Origin: Halomonas sp.
Lineage (GTDB): Bacteria > Pseudomonadota > Gammaproteobacteria > Pseudomonadales > Halomonadaceae
DNA: 34,949 nucleotides
Assembly: GCF_020832045.1 (NCBI RefSeq)
Contig: NZ_JAFIFK010000035.1
Coordinates: 1-34,949 of the forward strand
Direction: 5' to 3'
Positions 8,188 to 14,863 of this stretch are shown here, one piece after another. A model generated the notes under the pieces. That model was not told the origin of the DNA. It did no database searches and saw only the letters and a list, made by a program, of their open reading frames with translations. Numbering within the stretch: position 1 is the first letter of the stretch; each line of letters starts with the position of its first letter. The position numbers were made by a program, and so were the translations under genes.

Positions 8188-9249
8188 ATGCAATTACACG
8201 ACCGCCCCATCGGTGAGCGTATCGAGGCCTTGCTGGCACTCTCACGCGAGCATGCCGATACCTTTTGCAGCCCATCGGCATGGTTGTCTCGTGAACGCTA
8301 TCTAGCCAACCACCCCACCCGTATTCTGGTGATGAAATGCATGGATGGGCGGATCCACCTACCCCACGCCACGCGCACGCCGTTGGGGATCATCACGCCT
8401 TTCCGCAATCTCGGTGGTATCTTCCACCTAGGCTGGCCCTATCTCGGCGAAATGCTCACCGATGCAGTGGACGATGCCATCAAAGGCGGCAGCGGTGTGC
8501 TACTGATCATCAGCTATCACTTTTCCCGCGGCGACCCCGCTCGCGGCTGTGCCGGCTTTGCCTGTGACGCGGACGCCGCCTTGGCCCATGCTTACGAGAT
8601 ACGCCAGCAGGCCGAGCAAATATTCGGCCGTGATCATCGCAACGTCTACCCTCTGGTATGCGGTTTTGAAACCGATACCGATGCCCTCATCATCCATGGC
8701 AGCGACGGCAAGACACTCGATATCGCCGACCTCATGCTCAACGAAGAAGGCGAGCTTGGGGGCCGGGTCGCTCGCCTGTGTCCCGACATGCCGGGCGACA
8801 TTCGTCGTGACCTGCTGCCCCTGTTACAGGGCAACCTGCAGCACGTCGACTCCCTGCGCGATACAGCTCGCGAGCTGGATATCGAACATCGTGAATGGGT
8901 CATCTGCATAGGCCGTGGCTTCGACTTCCTGCATCTGCCCAACACGGCCTTGATCGTCGGTCCTTACAGCCCCGACCTCTCCCAACCCATCGCCACGGCC
9001 GGCGCCATAATAAACGCCAACATGAAGGCCGGGCGCATCCCCGACGACGGCTTGCTGTTGCTGGCCTCGACGCCCTACGAATCGATCGGGGTAGATCGTG
9101 CGCGTGCCGAGCTGAAGTCCCGTTTCCTGTCGGAGTTCGCCGCCAGGGTCATCACCAGTGAGCACCCGGCGCTGGCGAGCCGCATGATCACACGAACGGC
9201 AGTCGTGCACTGGCCGAGCCGGCGACTGGAACTCCTGGAACACGCTTGA
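8188..9249 (+). CDS. Carbonic-anhydrase-like protein resembling the carboxysomal CsoSCA type
   Basis: The 353-aa protein contains CMDGR (C51, D53, R55), FRNLGG (72-77), and then H111 and C121 in YHFSRGDPARGC. Beta-class carbonic anhydrases bind zinc through Cys-x-Asp-x-Arg, then His and Cys. Classical enzymes have His-x2-Cys, while the carboxysomal CsoSCA subclass has a long His-to-Cys gap (about ten residues), as here. The likely reaction is therefore CO2 hydration, or a related zinc-hydroxide reaction. This is inferred from motif spacing. There is no signal peptide and no carboxysome shell or RuBisCO gene in the window. A dyad repeat lies in its upstream region, and a YdcF-like gene starts 13 bases after its stop. 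The ATG at 8188 has no strong ribosome binding site. Confidence 0.6.
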   Translation: MQLHDRPIGERIEALLALSREHADTFCSPSAWLSRERYLANHPTRILVMKCMDGRIHLPHATRTPLGIITPFRNLGGIFHLGWPYLGEMLTDAVDDAIKGGSGVLLIISYHFSRGDPARGCAGFACDADAALAHAYEIRQQAEQIFGRDHRNVYPLVCGFETDTDALIIHGSDGKTLDIADLMLNEEGELGGRVARLCPDMPGDIRRDLLPLLQGNLQHVDSLRDTARELDIEHREWVICIGRGFDFLHLPNTALIVGPYSPDLSQPIATAGAIINANMKAGRIPDDGLLLLASTPYESIGVDRARAELKSRFLSEFAARVITSEHPALASRMITRTAVVHWPSRRLELLEHA

Positions 9250-9262
9250 TCGGGCCGTTACC

Positions 9263-10006
9263 ATGACCATGCTGAAGATTTTACTACTGCCGCCCACGAT
9301 CAACGTCGTGCTGATACTGCTGGGCCTGCTGTTGAGTCCGAAAAGACTGCTGGGCGCACTGCTGCTCGTCGTGGGACTCACCAGCCTGCTGCTGCTCGCC
9401 ACGCCGATGGCCAGTCATACGTTGCGCCAAGGGCTGGAGCCCTATTCACCGCCTTCTCAAAGCCAGCACGAGAGCGCCGAGGCCATCGTCATACTTGGCG
9501 GCGGGCGCGACTATGTCGCACCGGAGTTCGGCTGGGGCGACGCGCCGGCCAATCCCACCTGGCGTCGACTGGCCTATGGAGCCCACCTCTACCGCCAGAG
9601 TGAGTTGCCGATCATGGTCAGCGGTGGAAGGATACATAATGAGCACAGCGCCGAGGCCACGCTGATGGCTGCCGCCCTGCGTGACGTCTTCGAAGTTCCG
9701 GTTCGCTGGATGGAGGCAGAAAGTCGCAATACCGCGGAAAATGCCCGCTTCAGCGCCGACATGCTGCGCGCCGATGGCATTGGCCGAGTGGCACTGGTGT
9801 CACAGGCCTGGCACCTGCCGCGCGCCGTGGCGGAATTCGAGGCACAGGGGCTTACCGTCATTCCAGCTCCTACCGAATTCACCAGCCCGCCGCCCAGCGG
9901 GCTGGCCGCATGGCTGCCACGCGCCTATCACCTCAATCAAAGTACACGCGCACTGAATGAATGGATGGGGCAGGCAGGCATTTGGCTTCGTGGCCTGCTG
10001 CCCTAA
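9263..10006 (+). CDS. YdcF/ElyC-like DUF218 membrane protein
   Basis: This 247-aa protein has two N-terminal hydrophobic segments (about residues 4-25 and 28-49) followed by a DUF218 domain with AEAIVILGGG, PIMVSGGR, ESRNTAENA and LVSQAWHLPRA. E. coli relatives include ElyC and SanA, which influence envelope or peptidoglycan-precursor metabolism; the exact reaction is not established. The layout of two helices plus the domain fits ElyC better than SanA. The gene starts 13 bases after the carbonic-anhydrase-like gene and probably shares its transcript. An ATG two codons later (9269) is an alternative start. It converges with the ArsA-like gene 11 bases downstream. Confidence 0.85.
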   Translation: MTMLKILLLPPTINVVLILLGLLLSPKRLLGALLLVVGLTSLLLLATPMASHTLRQGLEPYSPPSQSQHESAEAIVILGGGRDYVAPEFGWGDAPANPTWRRLAYGAHLYRQSELPIMVSGGRIHNEHSAEATLMAAALRDVFEVPVRWMEAESRNTAENARFSADMLRADGIGRVALVSQAWHLPRAVAEFEAQGLTVIPAPTEFTSPPPSGLAAWLPRAYHLNQSTRALNEWMGQAGIWLRGLLP

Positions 10007-10017
10007 ATTTCGGGCGA

Positions 10018-11025
10018 TCAAAAGCCAGCCGTTTCCAGACGGGTAGCCAGCTCCTCGAGCATGGCGATGCCTTGCACGTCACTCTCCAGCAGCGGCAGCT
10101 TCGGCCTCGGAAGGTGAGCGAACTGCTCATCGATACGTGTCAGGTAAGTTGCCTCCTGCTCACGTCTGGAGCGCATGAACCCGCCTTCGGCAGACTCGGG
10201 AATCACACGATTCACCAGCGTCCCGGCGACCGGCACCTTGGCCGCCTCCAGTGCCGCTACCGCACGCCCCGTCTCGAGTATGGGCAGACGCTCGGGCGTC
10301 AATACGAACAGAAAGCCGCTCTCATGAGGGTTCTCGATGCGCCGCCGCGCACGATGGAACAGCCGCCGACGTTCGACCAAGGTACGCGCGACGTCCCGTG
10401 TACGCTCGTCGAGGTCGCTGAAGGGATCCTCCTGAGGATCGTCGAAGGGGGTGGCCACGTCACGGCCTCGCTTGGGCGTGAGGTGAGAGAGCACCTTGCC
10501 CAGCTCTTCGGATTTGCGATTGTGCGCCAGAAGGCCATCGGTCCAGGCCGCCATGGCCTCGGGCAGCGACAATAGCCGCAAGGTATGCCCGGTGGGTGCG
10601 GTATCGAAAATCACCAGGTCATAGGGCGCTTCGTCATCGATGATGAGACGTGAGATTCGCTCCAGCAGCGCCGCCTCTTGGGTACCCGGCGACTGCCGGG
10701 TCAGACGCATTTGTCGTTCCAGCTCCTGCATCATCTCCGGCGCCGCATAGCGACGCATCTGCTGGGTAACCCGCGACAGGTGCGCCTCGACCTCGGCATC
10801 CGGGTCGATCTCCATGGCATCGAGATTGGGCAGCAGTCGCCGCGGCACGTCGCCAAGCTCACGGTCGAACACATCGCCTAGACTGTGAGCGGGATCGGTG
10901 GAGACCACCAGCACACGCCGTTCGCGGCGCGCCGCAAGCACCGCCAGCGAAGCGGCCACGGTGGTCTTGCCCACACCACCTTTGCCGCCTACCCAAAGTA
11001 GGCGTTTTTCGAGCAGATCCTTCAT
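10018..11025 (-). CDS. ArsA/Get3-family ATPase (single-domain, cysteine-free)
   Basis: This 335-aa soluble ATPase has the deviant Walker A GGKGGVGKTT (13-22), the switch region STDPAHSLGDVFDREL and the conserved VIFDTAPTGHTLRLL. These define the ArsA/Get3 branch of the SIMIBI NTPases, which includes arsenite-pump ATPases and tail-anchored-protein chaperones. It is half the length of E. coli ArsA (583 aa, two domains) and I find no cysteine in it, so the metalloid-binding cysteines of ArsA are missing. It is the last gene of a three-gene minus-strand operon behind a CstA-type transporter and a small Cys-Cys-tail protein. An arsenic role is therefore unlikely; a function tied to the transporter or its partner is more plausible. 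Confidence 0.85.
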   Translation of the reverse strand: MKDLLEKRLLWVGGKGGVGKTTVAASLAVLAARRERRVLVVSTDPAHSLGDVFDRELGDVPRRLLPNLDAMEIDPDAEVEAHLSRVTQQMRRYAAPEMMQELERQMRLTRQSPGTQEAALLERISRLIIDDEAPYDLVIFDTAPTGHTLRLLSLPEAMAAWTDGLLAHNRKSEELGKVLSHLTPKRGRDVATPFDDPQEDPFSDLDERTRDVARTLVERRRLFHRARRRIENPHESGFLFVLTPERLPILETGRAVAALEAAKVPVAGTLVNRVIPESAEGGFMRSRREQEATYLTRIDEQFAHLPRPKLPLLESDVQGIAMLEELATRLETAGF

Positions 11026-11064
11026 TCCAATTCCTACTTAATCAGCTTCGACCTGGCAGGACGC

Positions 11065-11376
11065 TCAACAGCACTTGAAATGGTCCAGGGGCGATCTCTC
11101 CATGCCCATGCGCCGGTGCCAGTCATGAAAGCGTTCGAGCAGCAGCGGCTGCAGTTCCAGGGTGTAATAGGCAGCCGGATTGGGCACTCCCATCATCTCC
11201 GAGAACACCAGCAGCATGAACAGATCGTCCTCGTCACGCCGGGCCCGGGCAATCGCCCCCCGATAGCGCGAGGAGTAGACCTCCTCGGCGAAGAAACTGG
11301 CCTGGCTCAGCCAGGCCCGAATCCGTTCGAGACGAGGATCATGCGAAGGGTCTGGATCGTCCTTCATCTCATTCAC
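11065..11376 (-). CDS. Small cory-CC-star-type protein with C-terminal Cys-Cys
   Basis: This 103-aa soluble protein contains AEEVYSSRYRGAIARAR, DDLFMLLVFSEMMGVPNP, the aromatic-rich FHDWHRRMGM, and ends exactly in FKCC followed by the stop. These are, to my knowledge, the hallmarks of the family named cory-CC-star for its conserved motifs and terminal Cys-Cys-stop; its function is not known. The start is GTG at 11376, with AGGAG nine bases upstream; an ATG three codons later is the alternative. It begins 6 bases after the cstA-like stop and ends 39 bases before the ArsA-like start, so all three should be co-transcribed. The exposed C-terminal cysteine pair could bind a metal or thiol partner (inference). 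Confidence 0.75.
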   Translation of the reverse strand: MNEMKDDPDPSHDPRLERIRAWLSQASFFAEEVYSSRYRGAIARARRDEDDLFMLLVFSEMMGVPNPAAYYTLELQPLLLERFHDWHRRMGMERSPLDHFKCC

Positions 11377-11382
11377 CGTAGC

Positions 11383-13059
11383 TCACTCCTGCTGCTCGGC
11401 CATTTCCGCCCGTGAACGCTTGAGCGCCGAGGCACACTCCATTGCCACCAGGATGGCCGCGATCAGCACCACGACATCGACGATCAGCAGGAAGTAGTTG
11501 CCCTGTTCGAAGAAGGCGCGCAGTTGGATCAGAAGTGCGGCAATCGTCATCACCAGCAGGAAACATAGCGGTACCAGGGTGTACCACATGGGCCGGCGCA
11601 GGCGTACCAGCATGACCGTGATGACCAGTAGCGTCAGGCCGGCCAGCAGCTGATTGGTGGTACCGAAAAGCGGCCAGATGATCATGCCGCCCGTGCCGTC
11701 GGCGCCACCGGCGCCGAAGGCCAACAGCAAACAGCTGCCGACCGCCAGCAGCGTCGCGGGAGCGTTCTTCTTCATCCACGGCTGGTTATATATTTCGCCC
11801 CACTCCTGGAAGATATAGCGCTGCAGTCGCAGGCCCGTGTCCATGGTGGTACCGGCAAACAGCGCCGCCATGACCGTGAGCAGGGTGGCCGCAGTCACTT
11901 CGTTGAGCCCCAGGCCGTTGTGAATCATGTAGGCCCCGCCCTCGACAAAGGCATTGACACCGCCCTGACCGAAGGCGGTGTACATCGCCTGCCAATCGGC
12001 GAACGTCGCGAAACCGGCGGTCGCTGCGAGAATGGCCGCCAGCGCCAGCATGCCCTCCCCCACGGCGCCGAAGTAGCCGACGAAACGGGCATCGGTTTCA
12101 AGATTGAGCTGCTTCGAGGTAGTGCCGGAGGACACCAGGCCGTGGAAACCCGAGATGGCGCCGCAGGCGATTGTCACGAACAACAGCGGTATCAGCGAAG
12201 GCGTTCCCGCCGGCACGTCCGTGTTGAAGGCCGGTGCCACCAGTGTCGGGTTGAGCAGCACGATCGAACCGTAGAGCACGATCAAGCCAATGAACAGCTG
12301 CAAGCCGTTGATGTAGTCGCGCGGCTGCAACAGGACCCACACCGGCAGCAACGAAGCGATGGCGGCATAAGCGAACAGAATCAGGATCCATACGGCATTG
12401 CCGGAAAGAGCGCCCACTTCGGAAGGCATCTGCACCGGCACTGCAGGGCCGATGAAGATCAGCACGTAGAGCGCAAAGACCCCCAGCACGGACACCACCG
12501 GCAGGCTGAGAATGCGGCGATAGATCAGTTGTCCAATGATCAGCGCCACCAAAATCGCCCCCCATACCGGTACTACCGCAGTGGAGAAATTCATCATCAG
12601 CCCGGCGATCACCACGGCAAAAACGGCGTTTACCATCAGCAGCACGAGAAATATGACGATCATGAAGATGCTACGGGCACGCTTTCCGACCACATCGCCG
12701 GTCAGGGCGCCTACGGATTTGGCCTTGTTGCGCACACTGGCCCAGATCGCGCCGAAATCATGGATCCCGGCAAAGAAGATGGTGCCGAACACGACCCACA
12801 GGAAGGCCGGAAGCCAGCCCCAGATCACTGCAATGGCCGGCCCGACGATGGGCGCGGCACCCGCCACCGAGGTGAAATGGTGCCCCCAGAGGATGAAGCG
12901 ATTGGTGGGTACGAAGTCGACTCCGTCTTCGAACTCATGAGCAGGCGTCTTGAAGTCGGGATCGAGGCGATAGATCTTGGTGGCAATGAAGCGCGAGTAG
13001 AAAAAGTAACCCGCGGCCATTGCGCCAAGCCCCAGAATCAGCAGAACGATAGCACTCAT
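11383..13059 (-). CDS. CstA-family carbon-starvation transporter
   Basis: CstA-family proteins import peptides or pyruvate; the E. coli members CstA and BtsT act in pyruvate uptake. This 558-aa polytopic protein has many hydrophobic segments and the family patterns GHHFTSVAGAAPIVGPA, GIHDFGAIWASVRNKAKS and SGFHGLVSSGTTSKQL. It is shorter than E. coli CstA (about 700 aa), mainly at the C-terminus. The ATG at 13059 has a strong AAGGAG ribosome binding site. It leads an operon with the CC-tail protein and the ArsA-like ATPase, an association not found with E. coli cstA or btsT. The substrate cannot be read from the sequence. Confidence 0.9.
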   Translation of the reverse strand: MSAIVLLILGLGAMAAGYFFYSRFIATKIYRLDPDFKTPAHEFEDGVDFVPTNRFILWGHHFTSVAGAAPIVGPAIAVIWGWLPAFLWVVFGTIFFAGIHDFGAIWASVRNKAKSVGALTGDVVGKRARSIFMIVIFLVLLMVNAVFAVVIAGLMMNFSTAVVPVWGAILVALIIGQLIYRRILSLPVVSVLGVFALYVLIFIGPAVPVQMPSEVGALSGNAVWILILFAYAAIASLLPVWVLLQPRDYINGLQLFIGLIVLYGSIVLLNPTLVAPAFNTDVPAGTPSLIPLLFVTIACGAISGFHGLVSSGTTSKQLNLETDARFVGYFGAVGEGMLALAAILAATAGFATFADWQAMYTAFGQGGVNAFVEGGAYMIHNGLGLNEVTAATLLTVMAALFAGTTMDTGLRLQRYIFQEWGEIYNQPWMKKNAPATLLAVGSCLLLAFGAGGADGTGGMIIWPLFGTTNQLLAGLTLLVITVMLVRLRRPMWYTLVPLCFLLVMTIAALLIQLRAFFEQGNYFLLIVDVVVLIAAILVAMECASALKRSRAEMAEQQE

Positions 13060-13338
13060 TCCGATCGGCTCCTTTTTGAGGAAGATGTTCTTCTTCTTTC
13101 TTGTGCTCGCATGTTTCGCGAAGCGTCAGGTATCCAGCGCGTAGGGCACTGACCTGAAATGATGCGCAGAGCAAGCCGACAAGTCCAACTTTCGGCCTTA
13201 ATCTGTACCCCATCTACCCCTAAAGTCTTAACGCATACCCTGGTGAAGCCGGGCTGCTGACATGATCGAAGGTCGTACATCCTCGACCGAACACGCAGGT
13301 TACGCTAACCCGAGCAGTTCCAGAACGATGAGACCGTC
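13060..13338. other. Divergent intergenic region between cstA-like and small membrane protein genes
   Basis: This gap must hold the promoter of the cstA-like operon (minus) and of the small plus-strand gene. I see a 13-bp palindrome GGTTACGCTAACC at 13298-13310, a possible operator, but no convincing -35/-10 pair on either strand. Confidence 0.3.
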
Positions 13339-13623
13339 ATGCAAGAAAGCCTGCTTCAACTCGTCATGGCCGGTGCCTTCGGCGCTTTCATAGGCCTGCT
13401 GTTCCGCGTGACCCGGCGGCCAGGAGAAGCCCGCGCCTCCACGTTCACCCTGGTGGGGCTGGCCGCGGGCATTGCCGCCTACTTGATCTTTTATGTTCTA
13501 ACCCGTACCACGGGCGCTCCACCCTGGCTGCTACCGGTGCTGGTACTGGCGCAGGTGTGGCTGTGGCTCGGACCCTTGGGTCCCAAGTTCCGCAAGGTCG
13601 AAGGCAATGACAACGGTCGCTGA
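13339..13623 (+). CDS. Small membrane protein of unknown function
   Basis: A 94-aa protein with three hydrophobic stretches (about residues 5-23, 35-54 and 62-78), a basic loop after the first (RVTRRPGEAR) and a charged C-terminus (KFRKVEGNDNGR). I do not recognise the family. It is divergent from the cstA-like gene and converges with the glutathione transferase gene, whose stop lies 8 bases away. The compact placement and hydrophobic pattern support a real gene; no function can be inferred. Confidence 0.6.
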   Translation: MQESLLQLVMAGAFGAFIGLLFRVTRRPGEARASTFTLVGLAAGIAAYLIFYVLTRTTGAPPWLLPVLVLAQVWLWLGPLGPKFRKVEGNDNGR

Positions 13624-13631
13624 CCCCTGCC

Positions 13632-14309
13632 TCAGCCGATCCCGAATTCGCCTCCTTGCGCCACTGCCCTACGGTAACCGTCACGCTGGCGACACCGGTC
13701 GAGAAATTCCTGGAGCTTTGGATAGCCCTCGAGGCCTCCTCGGCCCTCCAGGGCAAGCACGGGGAAGCTCATCTGGATATCGGCGGCACTGAAACGTTCA
13801 CCGGCGAACCACTTGCCGTTCGACAGCGCCTCCTCCCAGTACTGCCGGAGCGAGCGGATTTCCGGTCCTAGGAACGTCTGCTCCACCCCCTTGGCGAACA
13901 TTCGTCCCAGTGGCCGAACAAGTGCCGGTACCGGAGGTTGGCTCAACCGGGAAAACACGAGCCGCATGACCAACGGCGGCATTGCGGTGCCTTCGGCATG
14001 GTGCAACCAGAAACGAAAGCGTTCGTGGGCCTCATCCCCCGGCATGGGACGCAGCTTCGATTCGGGATCGTGACGATCTAGCAAATATTCCAGGATTGCG
14101 CCCGACTCGGCGATGACACGCCCATCACGACTCTCATCGGAAATGACCGGCGACTTGCCCAGGGGATGAATGGCCTTGAGGGACGCGGGTGCCCTCAGCG
14201 TTTTGGGGTCCCGGCGGTATTCGATCACTTCGTAAGGTGCGCCTAGCTCTTCCAACAGCCATAACACGCGTTGAGAACGGGAATTTTGCAAATGGTGGAC
14301 ACGTATCAT
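13632..14309 (-). CDS. Glutathione S-transferase family protein
   Basis: This 225-aa cytosolic protein has a thioredoxin-fold N-terminal domain beginning IRVHHLQNSRSQRVLWLL, the cis-Pro region NPLGKSP-like (HPLGKSPVI), the glutathione-contacting ESGAILEYLL motif, and an all-helical C-terminal domain ending with FSAADIQMSFP. Ser residues in NSRSQR are the likely thiol-stabilising side chains. Such enzymes conjugate or reduce substrates with glutathione; the specific substrate is unknown. The ATG at 14309 follows an AGAGAG ribosome binding site. It is monocistronic, between a convergent small gene and the divergent response-regulator operon. Confidence 0.9.
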   Translation of the reverse strand: MIRVHHLQNSRSQRVLWLLEELGAPYEVIEYRRDPKTLRAPASLKAIHPLGKSPVISDESRDGRVIAESGAILEYLLDRHDPESKLRPMPGDEAHERFRFWLHHAEGTAMPPLVMRLVFSRLSQPPVPALVRPLGRMFAKGVEQTFLGPEIRSLRQYWEEALSNGKWFAGERFSAADIQMSFPVLALEGRGGLEGYPKLQEFLDRCRQRDGYRRAVAQGGEFGIG

Positions 14310-14491
14310 TGCACGACTCTCTTTGAAAACACGGCATAGGCTCCCGAGGAGAACAGAACCGGCCCGGAAGGTAAATGAAACGAGTGGGGGCGATGAGCGT
14401 GGCAGTTTGGCCCAAGGTCGTCTTTGCTGACTCGAACCCGCGCACTAGACTGGTGATTAACAAGCGATAAATACGCCCCGAGGAGTGATGA

Positions 14492-14863
14492 ATGGCCAAG
14501 GTACTGGTGGTAGACGATGAACCCAACATCGTCCTGTCGCTGGAGTTCCTGATGCAGCAGGCTGGTTTCGACGTTGACACGGCCGACGATGGCGAAGGGG
14601 CACTGGCCAAGGTCGAGGCGTCTCCGCCCGACTTGATTCTTCTGGACATCAGCCTGCCCGGTATCAGCGGCTTCGACGTACTGGAACAGTTGCGTCAAGA
14701 CTCACGTCATGCACGGCTCCCGATCATCATGCTGACGGCCCATGGACGCGAAGTAGAACGCGAAAAAGGGCTGGCCCTGGGCGCCGACGACTATGTCACC
14801 AAGCCTTTCTCGACCCAGGCGCTGGTGGAGAAGGTCAAATCCCTGCTGGCAGAGGACGCCTGA
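14492..14863 (+). CDS. Stand-alone response regulator receiver (REC) protein
   Basis: This 123-aa single-domain CheY-like protein has the full phosphorylation set: acidic pair D8/D9 (VVDDEP), phospho-acceptor D52 (LLDISLPG), T82 (MLTAHG) and K104 (VTKPF). There is no DNA-binding or enzymatic output domain. It is the first gene of an operon: its stop overlaps the next start (TGATG-type, sharing base 14863), and the operon ends with a symporter-linked histidine kinase that is the obvious phosphodonor. The ATG at 14492 follows a good GAGGAG. Its output must be by protein-protein contact, perhaps with the PAS-exonuclease protein encoded next (inference). Confidence 0.93.
   Translation: MAKVLVVDDEPNIVLSLEFLMQQAGFDVDTADDGEGALAKVEASPPDLILLDISLPGISGFDVLEQLRQDSRHARLPIIMLTAHGREVEREKGLALGADDYVTKPFSTQALVEKVKSLLAEDA

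Noticed and set aside
10018..11025. Arsenical-resistance ATPase (arsA) as part of an ars operon
   Set aside because: The protein has no cysteines to bind arsenite, is single-domain, and the neighbours are a CstA transporter and a CC-tail protein, with no arsB, arsC, arsD or arsR.
11920..13152. 410-codon open frame opposite the cstA-like gene
   Set aside because: Very rich in His, Gln, Asp and Arg with no hydrophobic core, as expected for the shadow of a membrane-protein gene; the CstA family match on the other strand is decisive.
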